Positions 34,171-43,684 of a DNA stretch of 64,000 bases are shown in pieces; position 1 is the stretch's first letter; each line of letters starts with the position of its first letter. The stretch covers positions 2,542,001 to 2,606,000 of the forward strand of contig NC_020541.1 of assembly GCF_000230695.2 (NCBI RefSeq), written 5' to 3'. The notes under the pieces are model-generated. The model searched no databases and was not told the DNA's origin. It saw nothing but the letters and a program-made list of their open reading frames with translations. Source of the DNA: Rhodanobacter denitrificans. Its GTDB lineage: Bacteria; Pseudomonadota; Gammaproteobacteria; Xanthomonadales; Rhodanobacteraceae. Made by a program: the position numbers and the translations under genes.

Positions 34171-35197
34171 TGGCGGCCTCGCGCTGGCGGCGGATCTCGT
34201 CGACGCATTCGGCGACCAGCGGCGGCCCGCGGTAGATCAGGCCGGAATACAACTGCACCAGCGAGGCACCCAGTTCCATCTTCTCTGCGGCATCGCTGCC
34301 GTCCAGGATGCCGCCCACGCCGATCAGCGGAATGCGCCCCTGCAGCCGCTTGTGCATGCCGGCCAGCACCGCGGTGGAGCGGTCGAACAGCGGCTTGCCG
34401 GACAGCCCGCCGGCTTCGTTGCCGCGCGCATCGTCGGCCACCGCCGTGTGATCGATCGTGGTGTTGGTGCAGATCACGCCGTCGATGCCGGTGCGCAGCA
34501 GCACCTCGGCGATCGCGTCCAGTTCCGCTTCGGAAAGATCCGGCGCGATCTTCAGCAGCATCGGCTTGCGCCGGCCCTGCTGCGAGCCGAGCCGTTCCTG
34601 TGCTTCGCGCAGCACCGAGATGAAGCGGCGCAGCGTGGCCTCTTCCTGCAGGTCGCGCAGGCCCTGGGTGTTCGGCGAGGAGATGTTCACCGTGACGTAG
34701 CTGGCCAGCTCGTACACGCGGGTGAGGCACAGCAGGTAGTCGCTGACCGCCTTCTCGTTCGGGGTGCCCTTGTTCTTGCCGATGTTGATGCCGAGCACGC
34801 CGTGGTAGCCGGAGCGCTGCACGTTGCGCACCAGCGCGTCGACGCCGGCGTTGTTGAAGCCCATGCGGTTGATGATCGCCTCGTGCCGCGGCAGCCGGAA
34901 CAGGCGCGGCCGGTCATTGCCGGGCTGCGGCTTCGGCGTCACCGTGCCCACTTCGATGAAGCCGAAGCCCAGCACATCGAGCGCGTCCAGATGCTCGGCG
35001 TTCTTGTCCAGGCCCGCGGCCAGCCCGACCGGGTTCGGGAAGGTGATGCCGAACACCCGGGTCGGCAGATCCGCCGGCGGCCGGGCGATCCAGCGGGAAA
35101 AGCCGCTGCGCTGGGCCACGCCCAGCGCGTACAGGGTGGCGCGATGCGCGGCCTCGGCATCGAGCTTGAACAGCAGCGGGCGCAGCAGGTCGTACAT
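34160..35197 (-). CDS. pyrD: Dihydroorotate dehydrogenase (quinone), class 2
   Basis: A 345-residue FMN enzyme of the membrane-associated class. The N-terminal amphipathic helix ([19 protein letters not shown]) binds the membrane. The catalytic Ser lies in [15 protein letters not shown], and [11 protein letters not shown] and [12 protein letters not shown] are class 2 markers. It oxidises dihydroorotate to orotate with ubiquinone, the fourth step of pyrimidine synthesis. The neighbour murB overlaps its stop, and the upstream methyltransferase gene ends 3 bp before its start, so these genes form one transcription unit. Confidence 0.96.
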   Translation of the reverse strand: MYDLLRPLLFKLDAEAAHRATLYALGVAQRSGFSRWIARPPADLPTRVFGITFPNPVGLAAGLDKNAEHLDALDVLGFGFIEVGTVTPKPQPGNDRPRLFRLPRHEAIINRMGFNNAGVDALVRNVQRSGYHGVLGINIGKNKGTPNEKAVSDYLLCLTRVYELASYVTVNISSPNTQGLRDLQEEATLRRFISVLREAQERLGSQQGRRKPMLLKIAPDLSEAELDAIAEVLLRTGIDGVICTNTTIDHTAVADDARGNEAGGLSGKPLFDRSTAVLAGMHKRLQGRIPLIGVGGILDGSDAAEKMELGASLVQLYSGLIYRGPPLVAECVDEIRRQREAANVV

Positions 35198-35200
35198 GGG

Positions 35201-35980
35201 TCAGGCCGGTTGGCCCGCGAAGATGCGGGTGTGGTAATCGAAGCTTACCGCGCCGTCCTCGGCGCAGTCGTGGAACAGTTCGCGCAGTGCGCGCAGCATC
35301 GGTTCATGCCGGGGGTGGCCCGGCTTCGGCGCGTACGAGGACGACATCAGGCGTCCGCGCAAGGCCTCGAAATCCAGCCGCTGCGCATGCTCGAAACGGG
35401 CTGCGCCGCGAAAGCCGGTGCCGAACCAGGCGCGCATGTGCGCATCGTCGGCATAGCGCTCGACCACCTTGGCGTAATCCGTGCCGTAGGTGTTGAGCAG
35501 CGCCTCGTAGCCCTCCAGGAACGGCGTGCCGGCGAGCCGGCGCGAATTCCACCAGATCGCCACCAGCCCGCGCGGGCGCAGGATGCGGGCGAACTCGCGC
35601 CGCGCCGCCTCCTCGTCGAACCAGTGGAAGGCCTGCGCCACGGCGACCAGGTCCACACTGGCGTCGGGCAGGCCGCTGGCGTCGGCGCTGCCGTCGAGCG
35701 CATCGAAGCCCGGGTACGCCTGCAGCCAGTGTTCGGCGGCGGCGCGCATCGGCGCATTCGGTTCCACCGCGGTCACCCGATGACCGGCGTCGAGGAACAG
35801 CTTCGAGGAGATGCCGGTGCCGGCGCCCATGTCCGCCACCCGCCAGCTGTTGTCCACACCCTGCTCGCGCTGCAGCCAGTCCAGCAACGCCGGCGGATAA
35901 TCCGGCCGGTAGCGCACGTAGTCGTCGACGCGGTCGCCGAAGCGCGCGGTGGACTGCAAGGAAGCCTTCTCATCAGCCAT
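35201..35980 (-). CDS. Class I SAM-dependent methyltransferase
   Basis: A 259-residue protein. Motif I VADMGAGTGISSKLFLDAG is at about 50-68, followed by VTAVEPNAPMRAAAE and motif IV VAVAQAFHWFDEEAARREF. The AFHWFD and WWNSR segments mark the Methyltransf_11 group (trans-aconitate/UbiE-like). The substrate is unknown. ATG 35980 overlaps the SDR stop region by 8 bp. The frame is open to 36196 but that part lies inside the SDR gene. Confidence 0.85.
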   Translation of the reverse strand: MADEKASLQSTARFGDRVDDYVRYRPDYPPALLDWLQREQGVDNSWRVADMGAGTGISSKLFLDAGHRVTAVEPNAPMRAAAEHWLQAYPGFDALDGSADASGLPDASVDLVAVAQAFHWFDEEAARREFARILRPRGLVAIWWNSRRLAGTPFLEGYEALLNTYGTDYAKVVERYADDAHMRAWFGTGFRGAARFEHAQRLDFEALRGRLMSSSYAPKPGHPRHEPMLRALRELFHDCAEDGAVSFDYHTRIFAGQPA

Positions 35981-36728
35981 TGAGCATCTGTCCGCCATCG
36001 ACGACCAGGGTGTGGCCGGTGATCCAGCCCGCCCACGGCGAGGCCAGGAACAACGCGGCATGCGCGATTTCCTCCGGCTTGCCGAAGCGGCCGAACGGGA
36101 TCTTTGCCAGAGTGGCGCGGTAGAGTTCCGGCTGTCCCACCCGACGGCGATCCCACAGGCCATCGGCGAACGCGATCGAACCGGGCGCGATCGCATTGAC
36201 GCGGATGCGCTGCGGCGCCAGCGCCTGCGAGGTGGCGTACTGGCTCAGCGCCGCCTTCACCGCCGCATACGCCGCGCCGCTGGCGCGCGGACGGAACGCA
36301 GCGATCGAGCTGGTGTGCAGGATGCAGCCATGCGGCGACGCGGCGAGATGGGGCAAGGCCGCGCGCGAGGCGCGTACCGCCGCCATCAGGTCCACGTTGA
36401 AGCCGGCCAGCCAGCCTTCGTCGCTGTCGTCGAAGCCGTAGCCGCTGGCGTTGTTGACCAGCACGTCGATGCCGCCGAGCGCCGCCGCCGCGTCCGCCAT
36501 GTAGGCGTCGATGGCGCTGGCGTCGGCCAGGTCACAGCGCTGCGCATGCGTCGGCGCGCCATGCGCCGCCAGCGCCTGGCGGGTTTCCTCCAGCGCCGCG
36601 GCGCCGCGGGCGCAGATCGAGACGGCTGCACCGGCCTCGGCGAAGCCCAGCGCGATGCTGCGGCCGATGCCGCGGCTGCCGCCGGCGACGACGACGCGAT
36701 ACCCGGAGAAGTCGAAGGCCGCCGTCAT
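35973..36728 (-). CDS. Short-chain dehydrogenase/reductase
   Basis: A 251-residue classical SDR: VVAGGSRGIGRSIA near the N-terminus, NNASGYGF, and the catalytic Ser (HTSSIAAF) with YAAVKAALSQYA. The C-terminus GWITGHTLVVDGGQML is typical. The cofactor and substrate are not evident. ATG 36728 was preferred to 36779, which overlaps the DUF4190 gene. It is coupled to the methyltransferase by overlap. Confidence 0.88.
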   Translation of the reverse strand: MTAAFDFSGYRVVVAGGSRGIGRSIALGFAEAGAAVSICARGAAALEETRQALAAHGAPTHAQRCDLADASAIDAYMADAAAALGGIDVLVNNASGYGFDDSDEGWLAGFNVDLMAAVRASRAALPHLAASPHGCILHTSSIAAFRPRASGAAYAAVKAALSQYATSQALAPQRIRVNAIAPGSIAFADGLWDRRRVGQPELYRATLAKIPFGRFGKPEEIAHAALFLASPWAGWITGHTLVVDGGQMLNG

Positions 36729-36735
36729 GCGGGCG

Positions 36736-37038
36736 TCAGTGCCAGCCCGCAAACGCGAAGCCGAACACCAGCACCGCAATCAACAGGAACACGCCCAGCA
36801 CGCACAGGGCCAGCTGCACGTAGCCGAGCACCAACCCGGCCACGGCCATGCCGTCGCCCTCGGTGCGATTGTCGAGCGGGCTGCGGTGGATCTCGCCGCG
36901 CGCCAGGTGGCCGCAGATGATCGCCACGATGGCGCCGATGAACGGCAGCACGCACCAGGCCAGAATGCCGAAAACCAGGCTCACCACGGCCAGCGAGCTG
37001 GTCGTGGTGCCCGGACGGTAGGACGGTTGGTAGCTCAT
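36736..37038 (-). CDS. DUF4190 small membrane protein
   Basis: A 100-residue protein with two membrane segments: SLAVVSLVFGILAWCVLPFI at 15-34 and the C-terminal LALCVLGVFLLIAVLVFGFA. GHLARGEI and DGMAVAGLVLGY between them are the DUF4190 pattern. The function is unknown. It is upstream of the SDR and methyltransferase genes on the same strand, 7 bp from the SDR start. Confidence 0.85.
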   Translation of the reverse strand: MSYQPSYRPGTTTSSLAVVSLVFGILAWCVLPFIGAIVAIICGHLARGEIHRSPLDNRTEGDGMAVAGLVLGYVQLALCVLGVFLLIAVLVFGFAFAGWH

Positions 37039-37085
37039 CGGATCGCTCGCTCAGGCAGGAGGTGGAGGCGCCGTCGTGCACTGCC

Positions 37086-37119
37086 GCCGGTCGCGGGCGG
37101 CAAGCCGCCCGCGACCGGC
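37086..37119. repeat. Perfect 16-bp stem hairpin downstream of the ALDH gene
   Basis: GCCGGTCGCGGGCGGC (37086-37101) is perfectly complementary to 37104-37119 with a 2-nt loop. It lies 8 bp past the 3' end of the ALDH gene (minus strand). There is no T-run, so it is either a Rho-independent-like stall or an RNA 3'-end protector. It may be REP-related. Confidence 0.7.
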
Positions 37120-37127
37120 GCATTCCG

Positions 37128-38663
37128 TCAGAGGTCGAACTTGATGCCCTGCGCCAGCGGCAATGCGTTCGAGTAATTGATGGTGTTGGTCTGCCGGCGC
37201 ATGTAGACCTTCCACGCGTCCGAACCGGATTCGCGGCCGCCGCCGGTTTCCTTCTCGCCGCCAAACGCGCCGCCGATCTCCGCGCCGGAGGTGCCGATGT
37301 TGACGTTGGCGATGCCGCAGTCGGAACCTGCCGCCGACAGGAACTGTTCGGCCGCGCGCAGGTTGTTGGTGAAGATCGACGAGGACAGGCCCTGCGGCAC
37401 GTCGTTCTGCATCTCGATCGCCTCGTCGATGGTCTTGAACGGCATCACGTAGAGAATCGGCGCGAACGTCTCGGCCTGCACCACTTCGTGCGAATTCTTC
37501 AGCCCGGTGATGATGGTCGGCAGCACGAAGTTGCCCTTGCGCTCGGTCAGCGCCTTGCCGCCGGTGCGCACCGTACCGCCCGCGGCCTTGGCCTTCTCGA
37601 TCGCGGCCAGGTAACCCTGCACCGCCTCGGCGCTGTTCAGCGGCCCCATCAGCGTGGTGGCCAGGGTGGGATCACCGATCTTGCCCTCGACCTGCCGGTA
37701 CGCCTTGACCAGGGTGTCGAGCACGCCGTCGAAGATCGACTCGTGCACGAACAACCGGCGCGTGGTGGTGCAGCGCTGGCCGGCGGTACCGACGGCGCCG
37801 AACACGATGCCGGGAATCGCCAGTTTCAGGTCGGCCGTCTCGTCCAGGATGATCGCGTTGTTGCCGCCCAGCTCCAGCAGCGAGCGGCCCATGCGCTGCG
37901 CCACGCGCTCGCCGACCATGCGGCCGACCTTGGTCGAGCCGGTGAAGCTGATCAGGGCGACGCGCTTGTCGTCGACGAAGGCCTGCGCCAGGTCGCTGCC
38001 GGCGTCGTTGAACAGGAAGAACAGGTCGGGGAAGCCGCCGGCCTTCAGCGCCTCGTTGCAAATGCGGATGGTGGCGATCGCCGACAGCGGGGTCTTCGGC
38101 GACGGCTTCCAGATGCAGATGTCGCCGGCGATGGTGGCCAGCATGGCGTTCCACGCCCACACCGCGACCGGGAAGTTGAACGCGCTGATGATGCCGACCA
38201 GGCCGAGCGGATGGTACTGGTCATACATGCGATGGCCCGGGCGCTCCGAGTGCATGGTGGCGCCGTACATCATGCGGCTCTGGCCCACGGCGAAGTCGGC
38301 AATGTCGATCATCTCCTGCACCTCGCCGTCGCCCTCGGGCTTGATCTTGCCCATCTCCAGGGCGACCAGCGAACCCAGTGCGTCCTTGTGCCTGCGCAGC
38401 GCCTCGCCGCACAGCCGCACCGCCTCGCCGCGACGCGGTGCCGGGGTGGTGCGCCACACTTTGAATGCTTCCTGCGCGCGCTGGACGATCACCTCGTAGT
38501 CGGCCGCGCTGGACGCGTGCACGGTGCCGAGCACCTCGCCGGTGGCCGGGTTCACCGGCTGCAGCGCGCCGGCGTCGGTGGTCTTGGACCACTCGCCCTG
38601 GCCGAGATAGCTGCCGGACTGCTCGCCGAAAAGGCCGAGCGCGCTGAGGATTGCATGGGACAT
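37128..38663 (-). CDS. amaB: ALDH7-type aldehyde dehydrogenase (aminoadipic semialdehyde / P6C dehydrogenase)
   Basis: A 511-residue ALDH with general base E264 (LLELGGNNA) and nucleophile C298 ([12 protein letters not shown]). The C-terminus [20 protein letters not shown] with [14 protein letters not shown] is diagnostic of the antiquitin/ALDH7 subfamily. These oxidise alpha-aminoadipic semialdehyde (in equilibrium with piperideine-6-carboxylate) to aminoadipate in lysine breakdown. NAD+ is the probable cofactor. The gene stands alone, with a hairpin after it and tRNA-Arg upstream. Confidence 0.9.
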   Translation of the reverse strand: MSHAILSALGLFGEQSGSYLGQGEWSKTTDAGALQPVNPATGEVLGTVHASSAADYEVIVQRAQEAFKVWRTTPAPRRGEAVRLCGEALRRHKDALGSLVALEMGKIKPEGDGEVQEMIDIADFAVGQSRMMYGATMHSERPGHRMYDQYHPLGLVGIISAFNFPVAVWAWNAMLATIAGDICIWKPSPKTPLSAIATIRICNEALKAGGFPDLFFLFNDAGSDLAQAFVDDKRVALISFTGSTKVGRMVGERVAQRMGRSLLELGGNNAIILDETADLKLAIPGIVFGAVGTAGQRCTTTRRLFVHESIFDGVLDTLVKAYRQVEGKIGDPTLATTLMGPLNSAEAVQGYLAAIEKAKAAGGTVRTGGKALTERKGNFVLPTIITGLKNSHEVVQAETFAPILYVMPFKTIDEAIEMQNDVPQGLSSSIFTNNLRAAEQFLSAAGSDCGIANVNIGTSGAEIGGAFGGEKETGGGRESGSDAWKVYMRRQTNTINYSNALPLAQGIKFDL

Positions 38664-38817
38664 GGGTGTCTCCTGGACGTGCGGTGCCCGCAGGCGCCGT
38701 GAAGGGAAGGCGGCAATTGCTCATTCTAACAGGCCGGCCGCCCCGCTCCCGCCCCGCCTGCGCCAAGTGGCCGATCTGATCGCACCGCCATGCGATCCAT
38801 GCGAAAATCCCGCCGCT

Positions 38818-38894
<77 letters not shown>

Positions 38895-38941
38895 GTTACC
38901 GCAAGCGAGGGCCGGCCATGCCGGCCTTCGTGCTATCCGGC

Positions 38942-40501
38942 TCAGGAACTGCACGACAGCATCGAGCAGCCGGCCTTGTGCCGAGCCCAGTCCGGGCGCT
39001 TCTGCGCAAATGCCTCGCGGCCAGGTTGGTCGTCGTAGGGATGGCGCAGCACGTCGAGCAGTTCGTGGATGCCGGCGACATCGCCCTGCTCCGCGCGGTC
39101 GATCGCCTGCTGCGCCAGGTAGTTGCGCAGCACGTAGCGCGGGTTGGCCAGGCGCATGCGTTCGCGGCGCCGCTCCGGCGCCAGCGGATCGTCGGCCAGC
39201 CGTGCCGCATAGCGGGCCAGCCAGTCGACAAGCTCCGGTTCGGCCGCGCGCCGCTTCGCCTCGTCGTAGAACGCCCCCTCGAACGGCGCCAGCGTGGGCG
39301 CCTGCACGTCGAGGTCAGCCAGCGCGCGGAACCACAGCGTCATGTCGATCTCGGCCTGCTGCAGCAACGCCTGCAGCGACTGCATCAGCCCCGCGTCGTC
39401 GTCGCGGCACTCGGCCAGGCCCAGCTTGGCGGCGACGTTGGCGCGATCGGCGGCGGCATAGGTGGCGGCGTAGTGCTGCAGCCCGGCTTCCAGCGGTCCG
39501 ACGCCGTCGAACAGCGGCGCCAGCGCGCCGGCCAGGCAGCTCAGGTTCCACCACGCCACGTTCGGCTGTTGGCCGTAGCGGTAGCGGCGGCGCTGCGCGT
39601 CGGTGGTGTTCGGAGTCCAGTCCGGGTCGTAGTCGTCAACCCAGCCGTACGGGCCGTAGTCGAGGGTGAGGCCGAGGATCGACATGTTGTCGGTGTTCAT
39701 CACCCCGTGCACGAAGCCCACCCGCATCCAGTGCGCCACCATCGTGGCGGTGCGCTCGCACACCTGCCGGAACCATGCCGCGTAGCGCACCTCACCCTCG
39801 CCCTCCAGTTCCGGGAAGTCGCGGCGGAGGGTGAACTCGACCAGTTGCCGCAGCAACGCGACGTCACCGCGCGAGGTGGGCAGCTCGAAGTTGCCGAAGC
39901 GGATGAACGAGGGCGCCGCGCGGCAGACGATCGCGCCGGGTTCCGGTGCGGCGTGGCCGTCGTAGAACATGTCGCGCAGCACCGTTTCGCCGGTGCCGAC
40001 CAGGCTCAGCGCGCGCGTGGTGGGCACGCCCAGGTGGTGCATCGCTTCGCTGCACAGGAACTCGCGCACCGAGGAACGCAGCACTGCACGGCCGTCCGCG
40101 CCACGCGAATACGGCGTCAAGCCGGCGCCCTTCAGCTGCAGTTCCCAACGCTCGCCGGCTTCGTTGACTACTTCGCCCAGCGAGATCGCGCGGCCGTCGC
40201 CAAGCTGCCCGGCCCAGTGGCCGAACTGGTGACCGCCGTAGTTCGCCGCGTACGGCTGCATGCCCTCGATCAGCGCATTGCCGCCGAACACCTGCGCGAA
40301 CTGCGGCGTGGCGACGTCCACCGCGCTGAAGCCGAGCGCAGCCGCCATCTCCGCCGAATGCGCCAGCAGGCGCGGCACCGCCACCGGCGTGGGCTCGACC
40401 CGCGAGTACAGCGCGCCCTCGACCTGGCGCCGCCGCGCGCCCTGCTCCGCGTCGCTGGCCAGCTCGCGCACGAACGTATTGTCGAAACGAAGATCGAACA
40501 T
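38942..40501 (-). CDS. selO: SelO (YdiU/UPF0061) protein AMPylase
   Basis: A 519-residue pseudokinase-fold protein. Family blocks are [60 protein letters not shown] and YGWVDDYDP. The C-terminus ends SMLSCSS, where eukaryotic SelO carries selenocysteine. SelO attaches AMP to Ser/Thr/Tyr of redox proteins and is linked to oxidative-stress resistance. The length is normal. It is convergent with tRNA-Arg, whose 3' end is 48 bp away. Confidence 0.93.
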   Translation of the reverse strand: MFDLRFDNTFVRELASDAEQGARRRQVEGALYSRVEPTPVAVPRLLAHSAEMAAALGFSAVDVATPQFAQVFGGNALIEGMQPYAANYGGHQFGHWAGQLGDGRAISLGEVVNEAGERWELQLKGAGLTPYSRGADGRAVLRSSVREFLCSEAMHHLGVPTTRALSLVGTGETVLRDMFYDGHAAPEPGAIVCRAAPSFIRFGNFELPTSRGDVALLRQLVEFTLRRDFPELEGEGEVRYAAWFRQVCERTATMVAHWMRVGFVHGVMNTDNMSILGLTLDYGPYGWVDDYDPDWTPNTTDAQRRRYRYGQQPNVAWWNLSCLAGALAPLFDGVGPLEAGLQHYAATYAAADRANVAAKLGLAECRDDDAGLMQSLQALLQQAEIDMTLWFRALADLDVQAPTLAPFEGAFYDEAKRRAAEPELVDWLARYAARLADDPLAPERRRERMRLANPRYVLRNYLAQQAIDRAEQGDVAGIHELLDVLRHPYDDQPGREAFAQKRPDWARHKAGCSMLSCSS

Positions 40502-40574
40502 CCGGCCACCTCAGGGAGCTATAGCCACAGCCTATATCCGGGCGCCAACGGTTCGATGCAAGGCCGCGCCGCGG

Positions 40575-41804
40575 CTAGCGCGCCACGGCCTGCCCGCGGT
40601 GGGCCGGGCGATGGATCGCCTGCAGCCGCTGGTAGACGGTCAGCACCGCGGTGCCGTAATTCCTGGCCAGGGCCGGCGTGTGGCTGTGGTAGTAGCCCAC
40701 GCCGAGCACCCGGTCGCGGGTCTGGCGCATGCCGTCGCGCAGGATCTTCGCGGCCACGGTGATGTTGGTGCGCGGATTGAGCAGGGTCAGCGGATCGCGC
40801 ACCGCGTCCCGGTGCATCGGGTAGTAGACCTGCATGATGCCGACGTCCTGCACGGCCGAATCAAACTGGCTCGCCGCCGCCATCGCCAGCTGCACGTCAT
40901 GGCGTTCGCCGCGCACCAGATGGTCGTCGACGCGGAACAGCCACGGCGTGGGCGCGACCTTGCCGTCCGGGTACAGCGCCTTCGATTCCACCAGGGCCAC
41001 GCTGTACAGCAGCAGCGGATCGACGCCGGAGGCCTTGCCGACCTGCGACCACAGGCTGTCCCGCGACGCGATGTCCAGGTCGGGCTCCTCGATCGGCATC
41101 ATCAGGTCCATCGTGCTGACGTCGGACAGCAGCTTGCTGCCGGTTTCGGCCGGCCCGGAGCGGACTGCCGACGAAACGGTCGATGCGCTAGCCGGCGCCG
41201 CGGCGGCAAGCGACAGCACCGGCGTAAGCGGCACGGACGAGGCATGCGTGGCAGATGCCGGTGCCGGAGCCATCGCCCTGGCCGGTGTCGATCCCGCGTC
41301 GGGATGAGGCGCGCCGAGGCGAAGCAACACTAGGGCAGCACCCGCGATGGCGCCCATGGCAATGCCTGCCGCAAGCCTGTGCCGATGCGCCCTCGCCCAT
41401 CCCGAGCACCACAGCATGCATGCCCGCGCCCACGGCACGATGCGCGCGCCGACGAGCCGGCGCAAACCGGCGACTGCGCTCACATGCCATCCATCCAGCG
41501 GCCATGTGGGCGGCAGCAACCAGCGTTCCGCCGCCGGACGCCGCGCGGGCAACCGGCTGGGCACGCACCGCGAGCGGACCCATTGCGCCGGCGCCGGCAT
41601 CACGACCGGCGGGGCGACGGGACGGCGTGCCGACGAAGCCCCGGATTTCCAGCGCACCGGCGCCATCAGATACACGCGACCCGGTTTCCGCGGGATGCTG
41701 CGCACCGTCATGGGGTTCGCGGCCGGATGCCTGCCATCGACCCCCGCGTACCTGCGGCTTTCGCCGTGCGAGGTATCTGCGGTCGTCGGGGTGGAACCAT
41801 CCAC
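40575..41804 (-). CDS. Lytic transglycosylase (SLT domain) with cytoplasmic N-terminus and one TM
   Basis: The C-terminal 170 residues form an SLT domain: catalytic Glu in LLLYSVALVESKALYPDG, then DVGIMQVYYPMHRD and LLNPRTNITVAAKILRDGM, and YYHSHTPALARNYG. A membrane segment (AAGIAMGAIAGAALVLLRLG) lies at about 145-165. The part before it is Arg/Trp-rich and not conserved-looking. The start is therefore uncertain: ATG at 41804, 41711, 41666 or one just before the membrane segment are all open, and none has a good Shine-Dalgarno. It cleaves peptidoglycan. The 189-bp gap upstream (41805-41993) shows no recognised motif. Confidence 0.8.
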   Translation of the reverse strand: MDGSTPTTADTSHGESRRYAGVDGRHPAANPMTVRSIPRKPGRVYLMAPVRWKSGASSARRPVAPPVVMPAPAQWVRSRCVPSRLPARRPAAERWLLPPTWPLDGWHVSAVAGLRRLVGARIVPWARACMLWCSGWARAHRHRLAAGIAMGAIAGAALVLLRLGAPHPDAGSTPARAMAPAPASATHASSVPLTPVLSLAAAAPASASTVSSAVRSGPAETGSKLLSDVSTMDLMMPIEEPDLDIASRDSLWSQVGKASGVDPLLLYSVALVESKALYPDGKVAPTPWLFRVDDHLVRGERHDVQLAMAAASQFDSAVQDVGIMQVYYPMHRDAVRDPLTLLNPRTNITVAAKILRDGMRQTRDRVLGVGYYHSHTPALARNYGTAVLTVYQRLQAIHRPAHRGQAVAR

Positions 41805-41993
41805 GTGGGAATCCTGTTCAAGGGCGCGGTCGCGGCCAGTTTGCCGGTGCCGGGGTTCGCCATTAAATCAGGTTTGCGGAACCAGTTCCCGTATCCGGCC
41901 ACAGCACGTTTGCGCGCGGCCATCAGCACGGCATACCCGGACCGGTGCGCCAGCCAGCCGCTATAGTCGGCTGCCGCCACCTGCGAAAACCGC

Positions 41994-42584
41994 ATGAACC
42001 CGACGCCTGCCAACGACCTCAACGCCGACGCGCGACCCGAGGGCGCGCCCTACCTCGCCGCCACCACGCGCTGGCTGGAGCGCGCGGTGATCGGGCTGAA
42101 CCTGTGCCCGTTCGCCCGCGCCCCGCACGTGCAGGGCAAGCTGCGCCTGCGGGTGAGCCACGCGCGCGACACCGACGCGCTGCTCGACGACCTCTGCGGC
42201 GAACTGCAGTCGCTCAACGCGCTGACGCCGGACGAGTGCGAGACCGGCCTATTGATCCACCCGTTCGTGCTCGGCGACTTCCTCGACTACAACGACTTCC
42301 TCGACGTGGCCGACGCCGCCGTGCAGGCGCTGGGGCTGGATGGGGAATGGCAGGTGGCGAGCTTCCACCCCGACTACCAGTTCGCCGACAGCGCGCCGGA
42401 CGACGTCGAGAACCTCAGCAACCGTTCGCCCTATCCCACGCTGCATCTGCTGCGCGAATCCAGCGTCGAAAGCGCGATGGAGACGATGAGCGACACCGAC
42501 AGCATCTACCGGCGCAACATCGAGACACTGCAACGGCTGGGCGCCGACGGCTGGCAGGCACTGTGGCGCGACGACACGGATTGA
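41994..42584 (+). CDS. DUF1415 domain protein
   Basis: A 196-residue soluble protein. NLCPFARAPHVQGKLRLRVS, GLLIHPFVLGDFLDYNDFLD and PYPTLHLLRESSVE correspond to the DUF1415 family; the Cys-Pro near residue 38 is conserved. The function is unknown. It is divergent from the transglycosylase gene and followed after 58 bp by the YkgJ gene. Confidence 0.88.
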   Translation: MNPTPANDLNADARPEGAPYLAATTRWLERAVIGLNLCPFARAPHVQGKLRLRVSHARDTDALLDDLCGELQSLNALTPDECETGLLIHPFVLGDFLDYNDFLDVADAAVQALGLDGEWQVASFHPDYQFADSAPDDVENLSNRSPYPTLHLLRESSVESAMETMSDTDSIYRRNIETLQRLGADGWQALWRDDTD

Positions 42585-42642
42585 ACACGGCAACCCCACC
42601 CGGAGTTCACATTCGCGCCGGGCGAAGCTGTCACACTGGCGG

Positions 42643-42975
42643 GTGAAAAAAATCCCCGACCCCTACGCCGAAAGCGTCGACCCCAGCGTGCAATGCACGA
42701 CTTGCGAAGCCGTGTGCTGCCGCCTCACCGTGGTGTTGATGCCGGAAGACCGCGTACCCGCCTGGCTGGTCGATCACGACGAACACGGCATGGCGACCCT
42801 GGCCAAGGGCGAGGACGGCTGGTGCGCCGCGCTGGATCCGAACACCTTCCGCTGCACCATCTACGAGAACCGCCCCACGATCTGCCGCAAGTTCGCGATG
42901 GGCAGCCCCAGCTGCCGCGACGAGCGGCACAAGTGGTTCGGCAACACCATTCCCACCGCGGTGCATGTGATGTAG
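42643..42975 (+). CDS. YkgJ family cysteine-cluster protein
   Basis: A 110-residue protein with a GTG start. Cys clusters QCTTCEAVCCRLT and RCTIYENRPTICRKF have the spacing of the YkgJ/FliB zinc- or Fe-S-binding family, whose role is unknown. Its stop codon TAG (42973-42975) is part of a REP-like element shared with the convergent rsuA. Confidence 0.85.
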   Translation: MKKIPDPYAESVDPSVQCTTCEAVCCRLTVVLMPEDRVPAWLVDHDEHGMATLAKGEDGWCAALDPNTFRCTIYENRPTICRKFAMGSPSCRDERHKWFGNTIPTAVHVM

Positions 42976-42994
42976 GAGCGCGCTACGGCGCGAA
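42972..42994. repeat. REP-like element containing the stop codons of two convergent genes
   Basis: GTAGGAGCGCGCTACGGCGC begins the 23-bp unit (42972-42994), the same type as the ccm REP. The TAG at 42973-42975 ends the YkgJ gene on plus and the complement of CTA at 42983-42985 ends rsuA on minus. Confidence 0.7.
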
Positions 42995-43684
42995 GATCAG
43001 CGCAACCTCGGCGGCATCGAGCGCGCGCCATTCGCCTGGCGGCAAGCCGTCCAGCGTGAGGGCGCCGATCGACACCCGCTGCAGCGTCTCCACGTGATTG
43101 CCGGCGGCGGCAAACATGCGACGCACCTGGTGGTAGCGGCCTTCGCTGACGCCGAGCCGGGCATGCCGCGGCCCCAGCAGCTCCAGCGCGGCCGGTGCCA
43201 GCGGCGTGGTTTCCCCTTCCAGCAGCAGCGTGCCGCTGGCGAACAGCTCGCCTTCGTCGCCGCGCAGATCCTGCGCCAGGGTGGCCTCGTAGACCTTGGT
43301 CACCTGCGCCTTCGGCGAGATGATCCGGTGCAGCAACGCACCGTCGTCGGTGAACAGCAGCAGGCCGGAAGTGTCGCGGTCGAGCCGGCCCACCGTGGAC
43401 AGCGCCGGCGAGCGCACGTTGTAGCGCGGCGGCAGCAGGTCGTAGACCACCCGGCCCGGGTCCTTGCGCGAGCAGGTGACGCCGAGCGGCTTGTGCATCA
43501 TCAGCGTGAGCCCCGGCGGCGGATCGAGCGGCTCGTCGTCGACGCGGATGGTCTCGTACGGCACCACGTCGTCCGCGTACAGCACCTCGCCCGCGGCATC
43601 GGTGATGCGGCCAGCCCGGAACAGCTGGGCCACGTCCTTGCGGCTGCCGTAGCCCAGGCTTGCAATCAGCTTGACCAGTTTCAT
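42983..43684 (-). CDS. rsuA: 16S rRNA pseudouridine synthase RsuA
   Basis: A 233-residue protein with an N-terminal S4 domain (MKLVKLIASLGYGSRKDVAQ), MHKPLGVTCSRKD and the catalytic GRLDRDTSGLLLF motif. HQVRRMFAAAGN follows. This is the RsuA/RluB/E/F group and the length fits RsuA (Psi516 of 16S rRNA). It overlaps the rsmC stop by 4 bp (ATGA), so the two rRNA modification genes are coupled. Confidence 0.9.
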   Translation of the reverse strand: MKLVKLIASLGYGSRKDVAQLFRAGRITDAAGEVLYADDVVPYETIRVDDEPLDPPPGLTLMMHKPLGVTCSRKDPGRVVYDLLPPRYNVRSPALSTVGRLDRDTSGLLLFTDDGALLHRIISPKAQVTKVYEATLAQDLRGDEGELFASGTLLLEGETTPLAPAALELLGPRHARLGVSEGRYHQVRRMFAAAGNHVETLQRVSIGALTLDGLPPGEWRALDAAEVALIFAP

